Shown here: one piece after another, positions 1 through 5,693 of the stretch
How the letters are laid out: every line of letters starts with the position of its first letter
Numbering within the stretch: position 1 is the first letter of the stretch
Assembly (NCBI GenBank): GCA_026390535.1
Contig: JAPLFT010000197.1
Coordinates: 1 to 5,693, forward strand
Direction: 5' to 3'
From: Pseudomonadota bacterium
Lineage (GTDB): Bacteria > Bdellovibrionota > JAFGOL01
Length of the DNA stretch: 5,693 bases
The notes under the pieces: model-generated
What the model was told of the DNA's origin: nothing
What the model saw: the letters and a program-made list of their open reading frames with translations, nothing else
Databases searched by the model: none
Program-made: the position numbers and the translations under genes

Positions 1-1
1 C

Positions 2-253
2 CAGGCCAGAGCGGTTCCTAATTTTGAGAATGGTGCCATAAATGGATTTAAACTGTTTGATATTCAACCCGGCAGTATATATCAGAAATTAGGAGCGCTG
101 AATGGAGACATAATAAAATCCGTTAACGGAGTCGATATAAAAGATCCAGCCTCTGCAATGGGGCTTTTCCAAAAAATCCAAACAACAAGTAAATTGGACT
201 TTGTAATAAACAGGAACGGAGAAAATAAAAATTTCAGTGTAGAGATACGATGA
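2..253 (+). CDS. gspC: T2SS inner-membrane clamp protein GspC, C-terminal PDZ part (5' truncated by window edge)
   Basis: Only the last 83 codons and the TGA stop are present; the start lies upstream of the window. The visible protein (QARAVPNFENGAINGFKLF, then DIQPGSIYQKLGALNGDIIK, then SVNGVDI) has the typical PDZ pattern: a GF carboxylate-binding-loop region, the PGS...LG stretch, and the GD-I-I-x-x-V-N-G strand-turn. A helix (SAMGLFQKIQ) and a final strand (LDFVINRNGENKNFSVEIR) complete the fold. In the family, GspC is a bitopic inner-membrane protein whose periplasmic HR domain binds secretin N0 and whose PDZ domain has been linked to substrate recruitment. The HR domain and membrane segment would lie upstream and cannot be seen. 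The position directly before a secretin gene makes GspC much more likely than a DegP-like PDZ protein. The TGA is followed at once by an in-frame TAA, and gspD starts 13 nt after the stop. Confidence 0.88.
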   Translation, partial: QARAVPNFENGAINGFKLFDIQPGSIYQKLGALNGDIIKSVNGVDIKDPASAMGLFQKIQTTSKLDFVINRNGENKNFSVEIR

Positions 254-257
254 TAAC

Positions 258-262
258 GGGGG
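258..262 (+). promoter_or_regulatory. G-rich ribosome binding site of gspD
   Basis: A run of five G residues ends 4 nt before the gspD ATG, in the 13-nt gap after gspC. It can pair only imperfectly with the anti-Shine-Dalgarno sequence (partly G-U) and sits close to the start. Translation of gspD may therefore rely partly on coupling to gspC. Confidence 0.45.
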
Positions 263-266
263 TATT

Positions 267-2429
267 ATGCAGAGAAGAATAATTAAATTTACAGTCCTTA
301 TAACGACTATTCTTATGAGTGGTGGTATTTTTGCCAAAAACACCGATATGGTAAAGCCCATAACACCGGATAAATTTACACCAACAACGTTAAAAGCGCC
401 GAATAACTTAAAAAGCGGCACCGGTAAAGATATAATTATTGCCCCGCAAGGTAAGACTACGGATAGTAACGTTGTTAATAGTTTTGATTTTAACAATGTC
501 GACGTTCTTTCTCTTGTAAAACAAATAAGTAAACTTACCGGGAAAAGATTCATGATCAATGAATCTATAGCGTCAAAAAAAGGGATAACAATAATTGCCC
601 CGACTGCGATATCGGTTCAGGAAGCCTATGATGTTTTTCTTTCTGTCCTTGACGCCAATGATTTAGCTATATCCAAAGCCGGTAAATTTTTAAGGATCGG
701 ACCAAAAAAAGAGATAACATCGGGGGTTACCATCTACAAGGGAGATTATTTTCCCAGAAACGACGAGTATATAACAAGACTTATCAAACTAAAAAACGTC
801 AACGCCGGAGATCTTGCCACTGATCTAACAGATAGAAGAGGCGGCGGCTTTGTTCCGTTAAACGTTAAGATAAAAGCTCTGGAGGATACCAATACGATAC
901 TGGTAACCGGTACGGGTTCCCAGCTTGCAGATCTGGAGGAAATTATCAGATTGCTTGATATAAGCGGAGATAATTCAAAACTCGAGGTAATACACATAAA
1001 AAATGCAGATGCCTCAAAGATTAAAGAGATAATAGATAACATAATTTTTCAGCCGGGTGGTGCCGGTAAAACAATGAATGTAATGGCCAAAAAAGATATA
1101 AGCAGAGGCGCAGAAAGGTATTCAAAAATATTTACCGATGAAAGAACCAACTCCATCATAGTCTTGGCAAATAATGCCGGGATAAGGAAAATAAAAGAAT
1201 TGGTGGCAAAACTGGATTTTGAAGTTCAGGGAGATAAAGACAGCGATATTCACATTTATCCTCTAAAAAATGCAAGAGCAGAAGATATAAACACGACCCT
1301 CGGTTCAATAATAGGGGCTAAATCCGGAACAACAAAAGATTCGACTTTTGATGCGGTTAAGATTACGGCTGATAAGTGGACAAATTCGATAGTTGTAAAT
1401 GCAAAGCCCAGGCAATATGATGCTATAAAAGCGGTTATAGAGGGATTGGACAGGAGAAAAGGACAGGTTCTGTTTGAAACAATAACTATGGAAATTTCTT
1501 TGAGTGATGATTCCAGCTTCGGAGTTTCGTCCAACTATGCTTTAAGCTCAGAAGTTCCAAGAGCCATAGGTTTTGATGCCGGCGTATCTTCAACAAATAA
1601 TATAATGAACTTTCTTACGAATCCCAGCGCTTTGAGCGGTATGATACTTGGATTCGGCAGTAGTAAAACCGTTAGTGTCACCCTTAACGGATCAACTATA
1701 AAAATACCGTCCCTTGCAGCTTTTATAACTGCGATTGAAAAGAACAGTGAAGCAAATGTATTGCAGAGACCTTCGATAATAACATCGGATAACGAACAGG
1801 CGGAGATCAAGGTTATGGATAAGATCCCGGTTGTTTCCAGCACTGTTGTTCAACAGGGGTTAAGTCAACAAAATATAACCAATGTCGACGTAGGTCTAAG
1901 TTTGAAAATTACACCTAGAATAAATCTTACATCCGACTTCATAAAATTGGACATAGAACAGGAAACATCCAATCTGACGGATAAGGCTCCAAAGGACCTT
2001 GCCAACACTACCGTTTCAACAAATTCCAGGAATATAAAAACATCCGTAGTAGTAAGGGATAGGGATACTGTAGTTTTAGGCGGTCTGTGCAGCGATAACG
2101 TGAATGTAACCTATAATAAAGTTCCGGTATTAGGCGATATACCTATCCTGGGCTGGTTATTTAAGGGTAAGACGACCAGCTCGATGAAGACAAACCTTCT
2201 TGTTTTTATAACTCCGAACATTGTTAGGGATTATGAAACTCACAGCGCCCTTACAAAAAGTGCGATTAAAAACAGAGAGGGTTTTATGAAGGAACAGATG
2301 GGCGGCGTGGATAGATTCGGTAAGTTTACAAACGCCATAAAGAATAAAGTTGATCTTCAGACCAAAGAGGAAGATGTGGCTAAAAACTATGATATGCCTG
2401 AAGGCGGCGTTAAGCCTTTAAAATTATAG
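267..2429 (+). CDS. gspD: T2SS outer-membrane secretin GspD
   Basis: Forms the multimeric outer-membrane channel through which folded exoproteins leave the periplasm. The 720 residues fit the family length. Residues 1-23 are a Sec signal peptide (RR and K, then a hydrophobic core ending GGIFA); no lipobox Cys follows. A Lys/Thr/Pro-rich linker (24-70) leads to N0 (about 71-147, FDFNNVDVLSLVKQISKLTG), N1 (168-232), N2 (238-317, DERTNSIIVL) and N3 (327-395, ADKWTNSIVV). The secretin domain (about 398-653) has RRKGQVLFETI, EANVLQRPSIITSDNEQAEI, VGLSLKITPRINL and the signature VPVLGDIPILGWLFKGK followed by TNLLVFITPNIV. A charged tail of about 67 residues ends the protein. N0-N3 plus a gspC/gspE context point to T2SS rather than the type IV pilus secretin PilQ (no AMIN domain) or a type III secretin. 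The only Cys is C608, in GGLCSD, where GGLI is more usual. The ATG is chosen because it opens the signal peptide. The gene ends in tandem stops TAG TAA. Confidence 0.97.
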   Translation: MQRRIIKFTVLITTILMSGGIFAKNTDMVKPITPDKFTPTTLKAPNNLKSGTGKDIIIAPQGKTTDSNVVNSFDFNNVDVLSLVKQISKLTGKRFMINESIASKKGITIIAPTAISVQEAYDVFLSVLDANDLAISKAGKFLRIGPKKEITSGVTIYKGDYFPRNDEYITRLIKLKNVNAGDLATDLTDRRGGGFVPLNVKIKALEDTNTILVTGTGSQLADLEEIIRLLDISGDNSKLEVIHIKNADASKIKEIIDNIIFQPGGAGKTMNVMAKKDISRGAERYSKIFTDERTNSIIVLANNAGIRKIKELVAKLDFEVQGDKDSDIHIYPLKNARAEDINTTLGSIIGAKSGTTKDSTFDAVKITADKWTNSIVVNAKPRQYDAIKAVIEGLDRRKGQVLFETITMEISLSDDSSFGVSSNYALSSEVPRAIGFDAGVSSTNNIMNFLTNPSALSGMILGFGSSKTVSVTLNGSTIKIPSLAAFITAIEKNSEANVLQRPSIITSDNEQAEIKVMDKIPVVSSTVVQQGLSQQNITNVDVGLSLKITPRINLTSDFIKLDIEQETSNLTDKAPKDLANTTVSTNSRNIKTSVVVRDRDTVVLGGLCSDNVNVTYNKVPVLGDIPILGWLFKGKTTSSMKTNLLVFITPNIVRDYETHSALTKSAIKNREGFMKEQMGGVDRFGKFTNAIKNKVDLQTKEEDVAKNYDMPEGGVKPLKL

Positions 2430-2436
2430 TAACGAC

Positions 2437-2442
2437 GGGGAG
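2437..2442 (+). promoter_or_regulatory. Ribosome binding site of gspE
   Basis: GGGGAG lies 4 nt before the gspE ATG, inside the 17-nt gap after gspD. It is a moderate Shine-Dalgarno match with short spacing and supports the ATG at 2447. The surrounding TAACG...GGGG arrangement resembles the gspD leader. Confidence 0.55.
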
Positions 2443-2446
2443 CATA

Positions 2447-4144
2447 ATGGGAATTTCCAGCAATAAAATAGGACAGATACTTCTGGAACATACTTCTCTT
2501 ACGCCGGAGCAGCTTGAGGAAGTTCTGGAGATACAGCGTCAAAAAGGATTACGCCTTGGAGAGATACTGATAAGCAAGAACTATCTTACACCGGAGGAAC
2601 TGGCAAAAGCTCTTGCAATACAAATGGGATATCCGTATCTTGACCAGATACCTTTTGCGGAAGTTGCTCCTAACCTCATAAAGGATATTCCGATAAATTA
2701 TGCAAAACAGCACCTGGTTCTCCCGATTTCCAGAACAGATGATTACATAGTGGTTGTTGTTGCGGACCCCCTTAATCCTAACCCTATTGATGATCTGAGA
2801 CTGATCTTCAAAAAAGAAATAAAGGTTATGGTCTCAAGCCCTATTAATCTTCAGGAATCGATCAACAGAGTTTACGAGAGAAGTTCCACGGACCTCATAG
2901 AGGGTCTGGAAGAATCATCTGGAGATGATCTGAGTTATGATCTCAACGAACCGGTCGATCTTTTAGATGCCGGAGATGATGAGGCACCGATAATAAGGCT
3001 TGTTAATTCACTCATGTTCAGGGCTGTTAAAGAGAAAGCAAGCGACATCCATGTGGAACCTTATGAAAAAGAGGTTGTTGTAAGATTCAGAATATACGGA
3101 ATCCTATACGACGTATTTAAAACGGCTAAAAAATTCCACGCATCTATTGCATCCCGTATAAAGGTCATGGGAGATCTTGATATAGCGGAAAAACGTCTTC
3201 CTCAGGATGGAAGAATAAAAATAAAGATAGCCGGAAAAGACGTGGATATAAGACTTTCCTCAGTACCTACCTCTTTTGGTGAGCGACTGGTTATGCGTAT
3301 ACTTGATAAGACCAGCATCTTAATGGAACTCCCTGAACTTGGTTTCAGCGGAAAGGTTTTGGATAATATAAATACCCTTATAAACAAGAAACACGGCATA
3401 TTCCTTGTAACGGGTCCTACAGGTTCAGGTAAATCTACGACGCTGTATGCGTGTCTGACCAAAATACGATCTGTTGAAAGGAATATTATCACCGTAGAGG
3501 ATCCTGTGGAATATCAGCTTCAGGGAGTCGGACAGATACAGGTCAATCCTAAAATAGATCTGACCTTCGCCACCGGACTTAGGGCCATACTGCGTCAGGA
3601 CCCGGATATAATAATGGTAGGAGAAATAAGAGATACGGAGACCGCAGAGATGGCCATTGATGCCGCTCTTACCGGCCATGTCGTTTTATCGACGTTGCAT
3701 ACAAACGATGCTCCGGGAGCTATCACCCGACTTGTGGATATGGGGATAGAACCATTCCTGGTATCTTCGTCTATATTGGGCGTAGTTGGACAAAGACTGG
3801 TAAGAAAACTGTGCACCTATTGTAGAGAGCCCTATGTACCTAACGATGTTGAGATCGCGGAGCTTGGAATAAGCAAGAGTATGCTGAGTAAATATACGCT
3901 ATATCGGGCTGTGGGCTGTGAAAAATGTTCTAATACAGGATATACAGGCAGAACGGTAATAAGCGAGCTGATGGTCGTTACTGATCCAATAAGAGCTCTG
4001 ATACTTTCGGGTGCTGATGCCGGAATGATAAAAAAACAGGCTCTCCAGGAGGGAATGACCACGGTAAGACAAAATGCTATTACAAAAGTTCTTCAGGGTA
4101 TAACAAGTATTGAAGAATTATATCGCGCAACACAAACGGAGTGA
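2447..4144 (+). CDS. gspE: T2SS assembly ATPase GspE
   Basis: Cytoplasmic hexameric ATPase that powers pseudopilus assembly through GspF and, in the family, GspL. Residues 7-59 form two 24-residue MshEN-type motifs separated by five residues (KIG...Q at 7-30, RLG...Q at 36-59), continuing into an N1-type domain to about 145. An acidic linker (about 146-179) precedes the N2 domain (APIIRLVNSLMF, ASDIHVEP, VRFRIYGIL). The RecA-like core has Walker A GPTGSGKST (323-331, K329), the Asp box ITVEDPVEY (348-356), Walker B with DPDIIMVGEIRD (385-396, E393) and the His box TGHVVLSTLHTND (409-421, H418). C456/C459 and C491/C494 form the CX2C...CX2C zinc motif typical of GspE/PilB and absent from PilT retraction ATPases. 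All catalytic motifs are intact, but Y217 stands where the family usually has Asp (RxRxDG). PilB or MshE are the alternatives by sequence; the flanking gspD and gspF decide for GspE. Confidence 0.97.
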   Translation: MGISSNKIGQILLEHTSLTPEQLEEVLEIQRQKGLRLGEILISKNYLTPEELAKALAIQMGYPYLDQIPFAEVAPNLIKDIPINYAKQHLVLPISRTDDYIVVVVADPLNPNPIDDLRLIFKKEIKVMVSSPINLQESINRVYERSSTDLIEGLEESSGDDLSYDLNEPVDLLDAGDDEAPIIRLVNSLMFRAVKEKASDIHVEPYEKEVVVRFRIYGILYDVFKTAKKFHASIASRIKVMGDLDIAEKRLPQDGRIKIKIAGKDVDIRLSSVPTSFGERLVMRILDKTSILMELPELGFSGKVLDNINTLINKKHGIFLVTGPTGSGKSTTLYACLTKIRSVERNIITVEDPVEYQLQGVGQIQVNPKIDLTFATGLRAILRQDPDIIMVGEIRDTETAEMAIDAALTGHVVLSTLHTNDAPGAITRLVDMGIEPFLVSSSILGVVGQRLVRKLCTYCREPYVPNDVEIAELGISKSMLSKYTLYRAVGCEKCSNTGYTGRTVISELMVVTDPIRALILSGADAGMIKKQALQEGMTTVRQNAITKVLQGITSIEELYRATQTE

Positions 4145-4147
4145 GGA
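4143..4147 (+). promoter_or_regulatory. Ribosome binding site of gspF overlapping the gspE stop
   Basis: GAGGA begins within the gspE TGA stop and lies 10 nt before the gspF ATG at 4158. Because the site overlaps the stop codon, translation of gspF is probably coupled to termination on gspE, which fits a platform protein that works as a partner of the ATPase. Confidence 0.55.
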
Positions 4148-4157
4148 TATTTAATTT

Positions 4158-5381
4158 ATGGCTTTTTATAGATATATCGGAGTAAGTATAGAAGGTAAAA
4201 CAGTTAACGGCGTGATGGAAGCCGATTCGCAAAAAGGGGCCAAGATAAAATTAAAACAAAAAGGTATTTATGCAACCAGTGTAGTAGAAAAGGGCGCGGC
4301 AGATACCCAGGAAAAAAAAGATACTCTCAGTATTACCATCGGCAAAAAAATAAAAGGTTCTGACATAGCAACAATGACCAGACAATTCTCAACACTGGTC
4401 AATGCAAGCGTTCCTATCGTCGATACACTGGAGGCTTTGTCTGAGCAGGTTGAAAATGAACGGCTCAAGTTAATACTTAAAGAAATTACGCAAAAAGTAA
4501 ATGAAGGTGTGTCCATAGCGAATGGACTTGCACCATATTCAAATATTTTCAGCCCTCTTTACGTCAATATGGTAAGGGCCGGAGAAGCCTCGGGAAAATT
4601 GGGCCTTGTTCTTGAACGTCTTGCCGAATACACGGAAAAACAATCAATTCTCAAAAACAAGATCATGTCGACTATGGCGTATCCTATCCTTATGGTCATT
4701 GTCTCGATTGTAATAGTAGGGATCTTGTTCGTCGTGGTAATACCTAAGATCAGTATTATTTTTGAAGACATGGGTACAGCGCTCCCTATATACACGCAGA
4801 TCCTGATAGCGATATCTACGTTTACAAAAAATTATATACTGTACATCATTGGTACTGTATTTGTGTCTATTTTCCTTTTCAGGAGATACATAAAAACGCC
4901 GGTAGGTAAACAAAAATGGGATCAGACCCAGTTAAAGATCCCTATGCTTGGAAGGATAATAAGACTTTCGGCGATAGGTCAGTTTACAAGAACTTTATCG
5001 ACGTTGTACGGAGCGGGTGTACCGCTTTTGGAAGCGCTAGAGATTGTTTCCAACACAGTGGATAACGTCGTTATAAAAGATGTTATTAAAGGTGCCAAGA
5101 TGGCAGTATCAGAAGGTAAGGGATTAGCCGTTACGCTTGCAGCATCTAAACAATTTCCTCCTATAGTCACACATATGATCTCTGTAGGTGAAAAGACGGG
5201 GGAACTTGAAACGATGTTGAAACATATAAGCGATTCTTACGAGATAGAGGTGGAGACCAGGATACAAACTCTTACTTCACTGCTCGAACCGGCTATGATA
5301 ATTATGATGGGTGGTACGGTAGCATTTATAGTTTTATCTATATTGATGCCGATTATGCAGATGACCAGTATGGCGTCTTAA
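4158..5381 (+). CDS. gspF: T2SS inner-membrane platform protein GspF
   Basis: Polytopic inner-membrane protein at the centre of the assembly platform, thought to pass conformational work from GspE to pseudopilin insertion. The 407 residues match the family length of about 400. The N-terminus (FYRYIGVSIEGKTVNGVMEA) is the usual GspF opening and confirms the start. There are two homologous T2SSF helical domains. The first spans about 73-195, with TRQFSTLVNASVPIVDTLEAL and the hallmark YVNMVRAGEASGKL at 135-148. The second spans about 275-398, with FTRTLSTLYGAGVPLLEALEI and HMISVGEKTGEL at 339-350. Three membrane segments are visible: about 176-196, 224-242 and 378-399. IPMLGRIIR at 261-269 is the usual lead-in to the second domain. 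PilC of type IV pili is the close homologue; the neighbours favour GspF. No defects are seen. Confidence 0.96.
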   Translation: MAFYRYIGVSIEGKTVNGVMEADSQKGAKIKLKQKGIYATSVVEKGAADTQEKKDTLSITIGKKIKGSDIATMTRQFSTLVNASVPIVDTLEALSEQVENERLKLILKEITQKVNEGVSIANGLAPYSNIFSPLYVNMVRAGEASGKLGLVLERLAEYTEKQSILKNKIMSTMAYPILMVIVSIVIVGILFVVVIPKISIIFEDMGTALPIYTQILIAISTFTKNYILYIIGTVFVSIFLFRRYIKTPVGKQKWDQTQLKIPMLGRIIRLSAIGQFTRTLSTLYGAGVPLLEALEIVSNTVDNVVIKDVIKGAKMAVSEGKGLAVTLAASKQFPPIVTHMISVGEKTGELETMLKHISDSYEIEVETRIQTLTSLLEPAMIIMMGGTVAFIVLSILMPIMQMTSMAS

Positions 5382-5382
5382 A

Positions 5383-5390
5383 AGGAGGGG
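5383..5390 (+). promoter_or_regulatory. Strong canonical ribosome binding site of gspG
   Basis: AAGGAGGGG lies right after the gspF stop and contains a full AGGAGG core 7 nt before the gspG ATG. It is the best Shine-Dalgarno match among the four gene starts in the window. A strong site suits the major pseudopilin, which is needed in many more copies than the platform proteins. Confidence 0.8.
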
Positions 5391-5395
5391 AAATT

Positions 5396-5693
5396 ATGTT
5401 TAAAAGATTGAAAAATGTTAGAGGTATGTCTCTTATCGAAATTATGATCGTTATAGTTATTATGGCTATGATTGCCGGCCTTATCGGTCGTAATGTTATC
5501 TCTCAATTTGAAAAATCCAAGGTTAAAACTACCCAGCTTCAGATGGATGCATTAAAAACTGCGTTACAGGATTATTATCTTGATAATGGTTCTTATCCTA
5601 CGACGGAGCAGGGCCTTGTTGCTCTTATTGAGAAACCCTCGTCATCTCCCGAACCGGCAAACTATAGCCCAGATGGGTATCTAAAAGGAAAAA
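5396..5693 (+). CDS. gspG: T2SS major pseudopilin GspG, N-terminal 99 residues (3' truncated by window edge)
   Basis: Major subunit of the periplasmic pseudopilus. The first 99 codons are present and the window ends one base into the next. The short basic leader MFKRLKNVRG ends at the prepilin peptidase (GspO/PilD) site G10, followed by mature residues MSLIEIM with the conserved Glu at mature position 5 (E15). Met at mature position 1 replaces the more common Phe; it would be N-methylated after cleavage. The hydrophobic helix runs about 11-31 and continues as an amphipathic helix (FEKSKVKTTQLQMDALKTAL). The GspG-specific segment DYYLDNGSYPTTEQGLVALI at 59-78, followed by EKP, separates it from type IV pilins and from minor pseudopilins GspH-K. 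The C-terminal calcium-binding loop of GspG would lie beyond the window. The ATG is fixed by the strong ribosome binding site and the normal leader length. Confidence 0.95.
   Translation, partial: MFKRLKNVRGMSLIEIMIVIVIMAMIAGLIGRNVISQFEKSKVKTTQLQMDALKTALQDYYLDNGSYPTTEQGLVALIEKPSSSPEPANYSPDGYLKGK

Noticed and set aside
89..559. 156-codon minus-strand open frame across the gspC/gspD junction, rich in hydrophobic residues
   Set aside because: It lies opposite two well-supported genes, resembles no family I recognise, and its hydrophobic content is what AT-rich coding DNA gives on the reverse strand.
746..1843. Three minus-strand open frames (746-1042, 1256-1534, 1535-1843) opposite gspD
   Set aside because: Shadows of a conserved secretin gene, with no recognisable motifs.
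2447..4144. Reading gspE/gspF as type IV pilus genes pilB/pilC
   Set aside because: The ATPase and platform families overlap, but the PDZ-type gspC, the N0-N3 secretin without AMIN domains, and a gspG with the YPTTEQGL segment all point to T2SS.
4644..4913. Minus-strand open frame rich in Tyr, Arg and Asp opposite the membrane segments of gspF
   Set aside because: Its odd composition (runs of Tyr/Asp/Arg) is the mirror of Ile/Val-rich codons in gspF; no domain and no plausible start context.
5335..5381. AT-rich stretch at the end of gspF considered as an internal promoter for gspG
   Set aside because: TATA-like strings are common across this AT-rich window and no paired -35/-10 stands out.
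1..5693. Search for CRISPR repeats, tRNA/rRNA, insertion sequences, attachment sites, riboswitches or terminators
   Set aside because: Coding is almost continuous, with gaps of 13-17 nt; no repeat arrays, inverted-repeat ends or hairpin plus T-run seen. No frameshift or gene break was found either.

Overview
The window is an uninterrupted stretch of a type II secretion system (T2SS, general secretory pathway) operon on the + strand. It reads gspC (3' end only), gspD, gspE, gspF, gspG (5' end only). The three internal genes are complete. Gaps between genes are 13, 17, 13 and 14 nt, with no internal terminator or clear promoter, so the set is most likely one transcript that begins upstream of the window and continues downstream, probably into minor pseudopilin genes.

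Layout: 2-253 encodes the PDZ-domain end of the inner-membrane clamp GspC. 267-2429 encodes the outer-membrane secretin GspD (signal peptide, N0-N1-N2-N3, secretin barrel, charged tail). 2447-4144 encodes the cytoplasmic assembly ATPase GspE (N-terminal MshEN-like repeat, Walker A/Asp box/Walker B/His box, tetracysteine zinc motif). 4158-5381 encodes the polytopic platform protein GspF. 5396 to the end encodes the prepilin leader and first part of the major pseudopilin GspG. Together they form the core machine: GspE hydrolyses ATP and acts through GspF to assemble GspG into a periplasmic pseudopilus, and GspC links the inner-membrane platform to the GspD channel through which folded exoproteins leave.

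Organism: a didermic Gram-negative bacterium, since it has a secretin. The DNA is AT-rich, with many ATA Ile and AGA Arg codons and abundant Lys, Ile and Asn. The C-D-E-F-G order, the PDZ-type GspC and the wording of GspE around the ATPase core resemble former Deltaproteobacteria (Desulfobacterota/Bdellovibrionota-like lineages) more than enterics. This is an impression from protein style, not a search result.

This is a well-known system and I see no undescribed one. The details most worth a second look are the near-ideal tandem 24-residue MshEN repeat in GspE (possible c-di-GMP control), the Tyr replacing the usual Asp in the GspE RxRxDG motif, and the GspD tail, which does not resemble a classical pilotin-binding S-domain.
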